A stretch of DNA of 20,749 nt from Amarolinea aalborgensis. Lineage in GTDB: Bacteria > Chloroflexota > Anaerolineae > SSC4 > Amarolineaceae. Below, in pieces: positions 1-7,100 of this stretch; positions within the stretch are counted from its first letter, which is position 1; every line of letters begins with the position of its first letter. Under the pieces are notes generated by a model, which saw only the letters and a list, made by a program, of their open reading frames with translations, was not told where the DNA came from and made no database searches. Where the stretch lies: assembly GCF_900491745.1 (NCBI RefSeq), contig NZ_UETR01000050.1, forward strand, positions 1-20,749, given 5' to 3'. The position numbers and the translations under genes are program-made.

Positions 1-33
1 GGACGCACACCGCGGGCGATGTTCGTCTCCAGC

Positions 34-177
34 CAAGCCCCGTTGACAGGGCGCTGCGGCGCGATTCACCGCCGGGCGGCCGTCGCCGGGCGGATGAAGT
101 CCTCCGGCTACGAAACGGCGCCCGGTGAACCGGGCTGGCGTACTGTCCAGCATCAAGCCCCGTTGACGGGGCGCTGC
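34..177. repeat. Pair of 24-bp hairpin repeats, 120 bp apart
   Basis: A 24-bp sequence (bases 34-57) recurs at 154-177 with a single difference. Each copy contains an inverted repeat with a TTGA loop. In the second copy the stem is perfect (GCCCCG at 157-162, CGGGGC at 167-172); in the first, one pair is broken. Only two copies lie here, so it could be a local duplication or part of a dispersed REP-like intergenic family. It lies downstream of the YbaK-like gene, in a stretch where no credible gene was found. Confidence 0.6.
121..134. repeat. Short perfect hairpin, 6-bp arms
   Basis: CCCGGT-GA-ACCGGG is a perfect inverted repeat with a two-base centre. It sits between the two copies of the 24-bp hairpin repeat. 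Together with the repeat at 211-224 it has the same plan (six-base arms around a GA centre) but a different arm sequence. Its function is unknown; there is no T-run to make it a standard terminator. Confidence 0.5.
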
Positions 178-210
178 TGTGTAGCCGGGCGAGGGCGCAC
201 TTCAATGTCG

Positions 211-224
211 CCGAATGAATTCGG
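211..224. repeat. Short perfect hairpin, 6-bp arms, 3' of the YbaK-like gene
   Basis: CCGAAT-GA-ATTCGG is a perfect inverted repeat 64-77 bases past the minus-strand stop codon at 288. It could form a hairpin in the 3' end of the transcript, but no U-tract follows on the minus strand, so calling it an intrinsic terminator is not justified. The rest of bases 1-287 shows nothing else that I can support. Confidence 0.45.
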
Positions 225-287
225 GGCAAAGGGGCGTTCCGCCGCAAGGTCGGCCTGGCGCCGACCGGCATTGCATCCACGGGCGCG

Positions 288-758
288 CTACTCGCAGAAG
301 CGACCAATTTCCACATCGCCCAGGGCCTGACGCAGCGCTTCGGAGCTGAGGATCACTGTTACCCCGCGCTCGCCGGAGCCAATGGAGACTTCGTCCGGCG
401 CAAACACGTTCTCGTCCGCCAGGATCGGCAGAGGGGTCGCGAGGCCAAACGGCGACACCGCGCCAATCTGGTAGCCGGTGACGGCCAGCACTTCGTCGGG
501 CGTCGCCATGGTGACGCGCGACACGCCCAGGTGACGGCGCAGCGTGGGCCAGGAGATCTGCGCTGGCCCGGCCACCAGCACCATCCGGTAGTTGCCCTCG
601 CCGAGCCGAAAGAGGATGCTGCGCACGACCTGTTCTGGCTGTTGACCGCGCTCGGCGGCCGCCTGCTCCAATGAATGTACTGGCCCTGGATGGCGAAACA
701 CGCGGTGCGGAATGTTCAGCGCCGTCAAGGCGGCTGAGACTGGAGGCAACTGGCTCAT
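288..758 (-). CDS. YbaK/ProX-family aminoacyl-tRNA deacylase-like protein
   Basis: A 156-residue protein of the YbaK/EbsC/ProX superfamily. Members hydrolyse mischarged aminoacyl-tRNAs in trans in the cytoplasm and so protect translation fidelity. Visible hallmarks are the N-terminal helix with an IPHRVFRHPGPVHS-like strand (residues 16-29), the VVRSILFR strand (44-51) and the GYQIGAVSPFGL loop (95-106), the family's conserved glycine/proline loop. The length is typical of the stand-alone family. The family's conserved lysine in the 'KtLvf' strand is replaced by Arg46, which may alter or weaken catalysis. The ATG overlaps the stop of the upstream Uma2 gene by four bases (ATGA), which suggests translational coupling. 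Substrate (Cys-, Ala- or another tRNA ester) cannot be assigned from sequence alone. Confidence 0.88.
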   Translation of the reverse strand: MSQLPPVSAALTALNIPHRVFRHPGPVHSLEQAAAERGQQPEQVVRSILFRLGEGNYRMVLVAGPAQISWPTLRRHLGVSRVTMATPDEVLAVTGYQIGAVSPFGLATPLPILADENVFAPDEVSIGSGERGVTVILSSEALRQALGDVEIGRFCE

Positions 759-1468
759 GCCAACTCGCCGCGCAGCCGCGCCAACTCGGCGCGCAGAGCC
801 TGCACTTCGGCTTCGGCCAATTGGCGGGCTTCATCATCACTGAGCAGGCGCTGACCAGTGGCCACGTTGTAGAACTGCAACCGGCGCTGCTCATCCAAAG
901 CCAGGCGCAAGCCCAGCCGCGGGCTGATGAACTCTGGCGGCTCGCCTTCGCCGAGCAAGAAGGCCAGATCGCCCACGCGCACTTCTTCGTTCACGGGCTG
1001 CATGGGGATGAAGCCGCCGCCAGCCAGTTGAAAAGCTGCCAACGGCGGTTCCAGGTAATCGCCGGTTGGATCGTACAGGTAGTATTCCTCCACGCCCAAC
1101 TGCGCATAGAGGCGCATCTTGCCGCCGAGATCGTCGCGCTGAGTGGTCTTGGACGAAATCTCGAAGACCACCTGCGGCGCCTGGCCTTCCTCCCACAGCT
1201 TGTAGTTTGGCCGGTAGCGCGACTCCACACCCCACACGACAAAGCAGTCGGGAGCCACCGATTTGCGCGGGTTTCCCTGCTCGTAATAGATGAGCAGGTT
1301 GCCGCTGACATACACGCGCTGACCCGCCAAGAAGCGCTGCAGCAAATGGATGATCCAGATCATGATTTCGCGGTGCAGGTCGGTTTCCGCCATCGGTTTG
1401 CCGTCGCTTTCTGGGTAAAATATCTGATCTGCCGCCTTCGTCGGCGGCTCACGTTGCATGATCGTCAT
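755..1468 (-). CDS. Uma2 family (DUF820) PD-(D/E)XK nuclease-like protein
   Basis: A 237-residue protein of the Uma2/DUF820 family, a PD-(D/E)XK nuclease-fold family that is expanded in Cyanobacteria, Chloroflexota and Planctomycetes and whose physiological role is poorly known. The order of motifs fits: VAPDCFVV with Asp74, then VVFEISSKTT with Glu103, then DDLGGKMRLYAQLGVEEYYLYDP (112-134), matching the family's D...K...Y..GV.EYW..D signature. The C-terminal about 28 residues (210-237) are Ala/Leu/Glu/Arg-rich and look like a short coiled coil, as in many Uma2 proteins of these phyla. The start is supported by a GAGG seven bases upstream; Met4 is an alternative. It ends in a four-base overlap with the YbaK-like gene. 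Nuclease activity is inferred from the fold only. Confidence 0.88.
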   Translation of the reverse strand: MTIMQREPPTKAADQIFYPESDGKPMAETDLHREIMIWIIHLLQRFLAGQRVYVSGNLLIYYEQGNPRKSVAPDCFVVWGVESRYRPNYKLWEEGQAPQVVFEISSKTTQRDDLGGKMRLYAQLGVEEYYLYDPTGDYLEPPLAAFQLAGGGFIPMQPVNEEVRVGDLAFLLGEGEPPEFISPRLGLRLALDEQRRLQFYNVATGQRLLSDDEARQLAEAEVQALRAELARLRGELA

Positions 1469-1507
1469 GGTATTACCTCACGCGCCACAGGGGCTGGTTG
1501 TACACCG

Positions 1508-1516
1508 ATTGTAGCA
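1508..1516 (-). promoter_or_regulatory. Extended -10 promoter candidate for the Uma2-ybaK pair
   Basis: On the minus strand these bases read TGCTACAAT, a TG-N-TACAAT extended -10 box. No convincing -35 is seen, which extended -10 promoters can tolerate. It would start transcription about 33 bases before the Uma2 ATG. The same nine bases form the miaB -10 (3019-3027), which strengthens the reading. Read-through from miaB is an alternative or addition. Confidence 0.45.
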
Positions 1517-1529
1517 CAAGGAAAGGCGT

Positions 1530-2945
1530 TCAGGCGAGCAACGACACCGGCGCATGGGTGAGCGACAGGGCGTTGTCCACCGCAGCCAGTGTGCCCTGCA
1601 TGGAGTAGGCGCTGGCCCAGGTGATGCGCACCTTCGCCAACTGGCCGCGCCAGTTGCCTGCATCCTCAAAGAAAACCAGCTTGTTCTGGCGCGAGCGGCC
1701 GCGCCATTTACCTTTGTGCTGATCCTCCACGAGCACCTCGACCGTTTCACCGAGCAGCGAGCGGTTCTTTTCGGCCTGAATGCGCTCTTGCAGGTCTTCC
1801 AATGCGTGCAGGCGGCGGTGCTTTTCCGCGTCAGGCACATCGTCGGCCATGCGCCGGGCGCTGACGGTGCCGGGGCGCGGGGAATAGCGCGCCAGGTGCG
1901 CCTTATCGAGCTTCAATTCTGCCAAAAGATCGTAGGTGTCCTGGAACTGCGCCTCGCTTTCGCCGGCGAAGCCGACGATCACGTCGGTGTGAATCGCGGC
2001 GTGGGGGATGCGCGCACGGATGCGGTGGATGAGCGCGCGATACTCAGCCACGCTGTAGCCCCGCTTCATGGCCGTCAGCACTTCATCATTGCCGGCCTGG
2101 CAGGGCACCTCGATGTGCTCCATTACCTTCGGCAGGTCACGCACCGCGTCGAGAATGCGATCGCTCATGTAATTCGGATGGCTGGTAAGAAAACGAATGC
2201 GCTGCAAGCCCTCAACCTGGTGCACTGCGTAGAGGAGGTCGGCCAGGTCAGGTGCATGGCCTGAGGAACGCATGTCGTAGCCATAGCGATCTACAATCTG
2301 CCCGAGCAGCGTCACTTCGCGCACGCCCTGGGCCACCAGGCTGCGCACCTCGTCCACGATCTCATGGATGGGCCGGCTGCGCTCAATGCCGCGGCGGAAA
2401 GGGATGATGCAGAAGGTGCAGGCGTGCGAACAGCCATACACGATCGGCACATGGGCCGCAATCGGCGCCTCGCCGTGCGACGAAATGTGCTTCACGCTCT
2501 GCCAACGTGGGGCAGCCTCATCTTCATCCTGCACATGGTAGCGGCGGGCCAATTGCCCGGCTTCTATGGAGGCTAATTCTTCGGTCAGCCGCAGATTGCG
2601 GAGATGATCCACCAACGGCTGCGGATCCGAGGGTGCGAGCAGGACATCCACATGCGGAAAACGTTTGAGCAGTTCCGGCGCGGGCTTGACGCCGACCAGG
2701 CAGCCCATCAGGGCGATGGTGGTGCCTGGGCGGTTCTTCTTCAGCGGCTTCCAGGCCCACAATTTGCCGACCGCCTTCTCTTCCGCGCTGTCCCGCACGA
2801 CGCAGGTGTTGATGACGAGAACATCCGCGTTCTCTTCTTGATCGGTAGGTGCATAGCCCAGGCGATCAAGCTCGGCGGCGACATGACCGCTGTCGGCCAC
2901 GTTCATCTGGCAGCCGAACGTGTGAATGTGGTACGTTTTGGACAT
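1530..2945 (-). CDS. miaB: tRNA-2-methylthio-N6-dimethylallyladenosine synthase MiaB
   Basis: A 471-residue radical-SAM methylthiotransferase that adds the 2-methylthio group to i6A37 next to the anticodon of tRNAs reading UNN codons. Three parts are visible. The N-terminal MTTase domain has cluster ligands Cys12 (FGCQMN), Cys48 (NTCVVR) and Cys82 (MGCLVG). The radical-SAM core has CxxxCxxC at Cys172, Cys176 and Cys179 (YGCSHACTFCIIPFRRG). A C-terminal TRAM domain for tRNA binding lies at about 405-468. The usual LGQNV motif reads LGQIVDRYG, a change I associate with Chloroflexota homologues. I chose the ATG at 2945: it has GGGAGG five bases upstream and begins with the family's standard start (MSKTYHIHTFGCQMN). 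A 38-codon extension to 3059 is open but crosses the promoter at 3019-3046. MtaB and RimO are less likely given the HTFGCQMN start. Confidence 0.96.
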   Translation of the reverse strand: MSKTYHIHTFGCQMNVADSGHVAAELDRLGYAPTDQEENADVLVINTCVVRDSAEEKAVGKLWAWKPLKKNRPGTTIALMGCLVGVKPAPELLKRFPHVDVLLAPSDPQPLVDHLRNLRLTEELASIEAGQLARRYHVQDEDEAAPRWQSVKHISSHGEAPIAAHVPIVYGCSHACTFCIIPFRRGIERSRPIHEIVDEVRSLVAQGVREVTLLGQIVDRYGYDMRSSGHAPDLADLLYAVHQVEGLQRIRFLTSHPNYMSDRILDAVRDLPKVMEHIEVPCQAGNDEVLTAMKRGYSVAEYRALIHRIRARIPHAAIHTDVIVGFAGESEAQFQDTYDLLAELKLDKAHLARYSPRPGTVSARRMADDVPDAEKHRRLHALEDLQERIQAEKNRSLLGETVEVLVEDQHKGKWRGRSRQNKLVFFEDAGNWRGQLAKVRITWASAYSMQGTLAAVDNALSLTHAPVSLLA

Positions 2946-2950
2946 TGGTT

Positions 2951-2956
2951 CCTCCC
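2951..2956 (-). promoter_or_regulatory. Ribosome-binding site deciding the miaB start
   Basis: The minus strand reads GGGAGG followed by five bases and the ATG at 2945. This Shine-Dalgarno match selects the internal ATG over the upstream in-frame ATG at 3059. Confidence 0.8.
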
Positions 2957-3018
2957 ATGGTGACCGGCGTGCAACCGGGCAGGGAAATGCGCGGTCGAAC
3001 CGACCGCGGGGAGTGAAG

Positions 3019-3046
3019 ATTGTAGCAGGCCGCGCCGCTTTATCAA
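3019..3046 (-). promoter_or_regulatory. Sigma70-type promoter for miaB
   Basis: On the minus strand TTGATA (3046-3041) is followed after 16 bases by TACAAT (3024-3019), with the extended -10 TG at 3027-3026. Transcription would begin near 3012, giving a leader of about 67 bases. The promoter lies inside the longer open frame to 3059, which argues that the shorter MiaB start is the real one. The rest of the 2946-3122 gap holds only a small CAGGT-CAG-ACCTG inverted repeat at 3108-3120. Confidence 0.7.
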
Positions 3047-3122
3047 AATAGCTGCGCAAGCGCGCCTTCTCGTCAGCGACACGGGGGACGCGCCGCTGCG
3101 CCGACGACAGGTCAGACCTGGT

Positions 3123-3764
3123 CTATTGACGGGTAATTGCAGTCTGGTACGCCGCGGCGACTTCGTTTGCCTGCGCCGCGCAGAAATTCAGATCCCGCAG
3201 CAGCCCATCCTGGAGGTTATAGATCCAGCCATGGACAGTCAGCGATTGTCCCCGCTGCCAGCAGTCGCGGACAATTGTGGTCTGGCAAACATTGAGCGCC
3301 TGCTCGATCACATTCAACTCGCATAAGCGCGCCCAGCGGCTGCTTTCTTGGGCGATGGCGGTCAACTGCGTTTCGTGCTTCTCGACCACATCGCGAACAT
3401 GACGCAGCCAGTGGTCAACCAAACCCACGCGCTGATTCCTCAGGGCCGCGTGCACGCCCCCGCATCCATAATGGCCACACACGATGACATGTTTGACCTT
3501 GAGCGCGTCAACCGCATATTGCATCACCGACAGGCAGTTCAAATCCGTGTGGACGACGAGATTCGCCACATTCCGGTGCACGAACAACTCCCCCGGCAAG
3601 AGGCCAACTATTTGGCTTGCTGGCACACGGCTGTCGGAACAACCGATCCACAGATAGGCAGGCGACTGCTGATGAGACAGATTCTCGAAGAATTGTGCGT
3701 CATGGGCGCGGATGTTTGCGGACCAAGCTCTATTCTGATCAAAGAGACGCTGTACGGCTTCCAT
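3123..3764 (-). CDS. can: Beta-class (type II) carbonic anhydrase
   Basis: A 213-residue cytoplasmic zinc enzyme that interconverts CO2 and bicarbonate. The zinc ligands are all present at the E. coli Can positions: Cys42 and Asp44 with Arg46 in the CSDSR motif, and His98 and Cys101 in GHYGCGG. Trp39, Arg64 and Tyr182 match the residues (Trp39/Arg64/Tyr181 in the Haemophilus enzyme) that form the non-catalytic bicarbonate site of type II enzymes. The protein is therefore predicted to be allosterically inhibited by bicarbonate and to have a closed Asp44-zinc state. The C-terminal NLQDGLLRDL is also typical. The length is close to the family's about 220. It has its own promoter (3862-3890). The ATG at 3764 has a GAGG three bases upstream, rather close, and AGGA at about 12 bases. 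It lies divergently next to the giant gene, with no obvious functional link. Confidence 0.96.
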   Translation of the reverse strand: MEAVQRLFDQNRAWSANIRAHDAQFFENLSHQQSPAYLWIGCSDSRVPASQIVGLLPGELFVHRNVANLVVHTDLNCLSVMQYAVDALKVKHVIVCGHYGCGGVHAALRNQRVGLVDHWLRHVRDVVEKHETQLTAIAQESSRWARLCELNVIEQALNVCQTTIVRDCWQRGQSLTVHGWIYNLQDGLLRDLNFCAAQANEVAAAYQTAITRQ

Positions 3765-3861
3765 CTACCTCTATTGTCCTCTCTGGCGGCGTCAACTCGA
3801 CAACCGCCGGCAGCGGTTTGCTCATGGCTACCTCAGCCATCTTCAGGTTGCAAGACGATAT

Positions 3862-3890
3862 GTTATACACGATTTGCTTGCGGGCGTCAA
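3862..3890 (-). promoter_or_regulatory. Sigma70-type promoter for the carbonic anhydrase
   Basis: On the minus strand TTGACG (3890-3885), 17-base spacer, TATAAC (3867-3862). One mismatch to consensus in each box and the ideal spacing. Transcription would start near 3855, about 90 bases before the ATG at 3764. It is back to back with the rightward promoter at 3992-4020, about 100 bases away. Confidence 0.72.
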
Positions 3891-3991
3891 ACCACGACTC
3901 CATCGCGCCCCGCCCAAGTTCGTTCCTAGGAGCGTTGGCGCGCCGGAATTGTATACGAGGAGGAACTGCGTAGTCAAGCTCTCAAATCCGT

Positions 3992-4020
3992 TTGACAACT
4001 TGGCTTGTCTATGATATAAA
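3992..4020 (+). promoter_or_regulatory. Near-consensus sigma70 promoter for the giant gene
   Basis: TTGACA (3992-3997), a 17-base spacer and TATAAA (4015-4020): a perfect -35, a -10 with one mismatch and optimal spacing. The local sequence is clearly more AT-rich than its surroundings. Transcription should begin around 4027, which leaves a leader of about 134 bases. The leader shows no long ORF or obvious riboswitch fold that I could recognise. Confidence 0.8.
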
Positions 4021-4145
4021 CGACATCCCGTTTCAAAAACACTTAAGCGCACGTTTATCTCCTCATTATCTCAGAAGCCGCTTGGTGCTCTCGTCTTTGC
4101 ACTCATTCACGTTTCCCCCTTCTCTTGTGACGCGAATCTGGAGAC

Positions 4146-4151
4146 AAGGAG
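4146..4151 (+). promoter_or_regulatory. Strong ribosome-binding site of the giant gene
   Basis: AAGGAG ends nine bases before the ATG at 4161, a near-ideal Shine-Dalgarno site. With the basic-then-hydrophobic N-terminus it fixes the start of the giant reading frame. Confidence 0.85.
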
Positions 4152-4160
4152 CCAATCTCT

Positions 4161-7100
4161 ATGAACAACAAATGGGTTGCTCGAATCGTCCGGACAAGCC
4201 TGGTTGGCGTTACCCTCTTGGTGATAGGCCTACTGGTTTTCCAGCAGCGGTTGGGCGCCGAGGCCGCCGCGGCGACGCGGGTCGAACAGGCCTGGAACAA
4301 CATCCGCCTCAGCGCCAGCTATGCCTTCTCGGGCGACACTGTGATCAAAACCATCCCCTTGCCCACGCTAGGCAATATCGGCCGCTTCAGCAAGACCGAA
4401 AGCCTCTATCTGGAAGGAACCAACGACCTGCGCGACAACAACTTGCAGTTGGCGCTGTGGGGCGGCGCAGTCAGCGCGGCCGACCGTAATGCAGCCTACC
4501 AGATGCAGATCAAGGATGGCAAAAGTCAGACGCGGGCCTCAGATGGCGAATGGAGAGCGAGCGACTCGAACGACATTGCGTTTGCGCCCGAAGGGAATTT
4601 CCTGGCCTTCCTCGATTTTGCCAAAGACATCGTCTATGTCGGCGACGAAAGTGTTGGTCGGCAGCAGGTCGCCAGGTACAGCTTTGCGATTGACGGCCGG
4701 GCCTATGCCGACCGCATGCGCCAAATCACGCAAGCGCGGTTGGTGGCCGCAGGGACGCTGCCGCGCGAAGTCACTGTGCAGGCGCCCGCGCATCTGGCGC
4801 AGATGACAGGTCAGGGCGAGCTGTGGGTGGATGCCCGCGGCCTCCCGCTGCGCGAGATCATCCGCCTGCAAATCCCAGCCGCCGCCGGCGCAGATTACCG
4901 CACCGAGGCCGAGCTGACCATCCATTTCACCAACATCGAAGGCGTGCCGGCGGCGGGCGGCTGGGGGCAGGCCGTGGCCAAGGCGGGCCTGGCGCTCAAG
5001 CGGCTCAATCTGCCGTCGCCGGCGCAAGCGACCGGCAACCTGGGGCTGATGGCGGCCACCCTGCTGCTGGCGCTGCTGGTGGCGCGTCCCAAGCGGCGCA
5101 CCCTGGTGGCGGTGCATGTGGCGGTGGTGGCGATCTTGATCGTGGGTCCGCTGGCGCGGACCGGCGTGGTGAGCGCGCAGAGCGACAGGCTTGCCGCGTA
5201 CCAGGCGCAGGTCAAGCAGACCGCGGCCCAGGCGGCCGATGCAAGCGCGGCCAGCGTCTCCCAGGCAAACGTCCCGCAGCCTTTGGTCCCGCTGGAGTCG
5301 TTGGACTTACGCAGCAGCAATAGCAGCGCAGATTCGGACAACGACGGCCTGACCGATGAGATCGAAGATCGCATCGGCACCAGCCCGCTCAACAGCGACA
5401 CTGACTTCGACGGCATCAGCGACTACGATGAAGTCACCGGCTTTGTGGTCGGCGGCCAGCGCTGGTACGGCAACCCAATGTGGCCCGATACCAACAAAGA
5501 CGGCATCATTGACAGCCTGGAATGGAACCTCACGACGCCTGACCGCGACGGCGACGGCACGCCCGATCTGTACGACTTCGATGACGACGGCGACGGCGTG
5601 CCCGACGACAGCGACATCTCTCGCCTGACCGCCAGCAAGGACAACGCCGGCAATCTGGTCGCGTTCAACCAGGCCAATCCCCTCAATCTGACCATCAACG
5701 GTCTTCAAGCGAATCGCTACACCTACGTCAGTATGCAACTGCGTCCCACCCAAGCGGACCACCTGTGGTACGCCTTCAACGTCCTGAACTGGCCCAAGGA
5801 TGAAAAAGGCAACATGCAGGACTGGGACAACAAGACGCTGTTCGATTACTGTGTCGCCACGGGCGGCAGCAACTGCAACATGACGCCCGACGCCAACGGC
5901 GATATCAAGCTGGTGCCGATGCTGGAAGTGCAGCTCAACGACCTGAGCAGCCTGCCGCGTACGACGGGCGGCGCGCTGGACACGCAGCTACTGGCGAAAT
6001 ACAACATCAGCGTCCAGCCGGCTGGCAACGGTGGCTACTACGTGTATGCGCCGCTCAACCTGGTCGAAGACAAGGCCACCGGGCAAAAGGTCGCGTTTAG
6101 CGCGCAGCTGCTCTACCAGACCGGCGCAACCTGGCAGCCGCAGCAGGTGCGCCTGAGTTGGGGTGTTCAGGTGCTCAATGAGCAGTACGCCAGTCCAGAC
6201 GCGTACGCCGCGGTCATGAACAAGATCGCGGGCAATAAGCTGACCATCCTGCACGCGTATTACGACGATTTCTATTTGACCGGCCTCAACGTCCGTGAGG
6301 ATCGCGGCGTCGAGATGGCGATCGTCTACGAAGACCCGGCCACCGATCCCGATGTGGCCGAGGACGACGCGCTTGTGCAGATGATGAGCGGCTTGGACCG
6401 CAGCTACCTGGTCAACCGCGACTGCGATCTGACCGACAACCAGGGCTACTGCATCGGCGACGGTCAGCGCGACATCACCATCCCCATAATCAAGCAGCGC
6501 TGGGACCGGCTGAGCAACAGCGGCGCCACATTAGGGCAGCGTTGGGGCATCGCGCAGAACCGGCTGCGCGTGGAAACGCACAGCTTCGCGCACGAAGACG
6601 AGGCGACGATGATAGCCGGCGGGCAGTTCGCCCCGGCGATCCTCAACAGCCATTTCAGCGGCACGGCCGCCACCAAGCCATCGCTGCTGTTCGTGCGCGA
6701 AGCGCGCTTCCGCGCCAGCAACATAGACATGCGCGCGGGCAGCAACAGCAACATCGCCTGGAGCGGTCGAAATGTCCAGGTCAATCTGGCCGATGTTCCC
6801 GAAATGATCACTGGCGGCTACACGTTGGCTCCCTACCGCTACGTCAACAATGGCTGGGCGCGCCAGACCCCACAGGAATATCTGGCGGAACTTGAAAACC
6901 GCTACCCGCTCACCGACAGCAACCCTGGATCCCCGTCGGCCGTGCCATTGGCAGAGCAGTCCGCAGTCGTCATTGTCACGATGAATGGGACCAGCAGTTC
7001 GGAGCAAGTGCTGTCGCAGAGCGGCCCCACTGGGCTTGGCTCGGCGCTGACCTCGAACGGCGCTATCCGCATGCAGGCCGCCGACATCAGGGATGAGGAT

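Noticed and set aside
34..177. Possible CRISPR array
   Set aside because: Only two repeat copies, 120 bp apart, with no regular spacers and no cas genes nearby.
202..894. Minus-strand 230-residue frame across the Uma2/YbaK junction
   Set aside because: It reads out of frame through two genes with clear family motifs and itself shows no domain.
2946..3059. 38-codon N-terminal extension of MiaB
   Set aside because: It crosses a good promoter, lacks similarity to MiaB N-termini, and the ATG at 2945 has a proper ribosome-binding site and the usual family start.
3108..3120. CAGGT-CAG-ACCTG inverted repeat after the carbonic anhydrase gene as a terminator
   Set aside because: The stem is five pairs and no U-tract follows on the minus strand, so an intrinsic terminator is not supported.
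6960..7040. NGTSSSE sequence as a subtilase GTSxA-type active site
   Set aside because: No partner Asp or His motifs and no subtilase fold pattern around it; the similarity is a short chance match.
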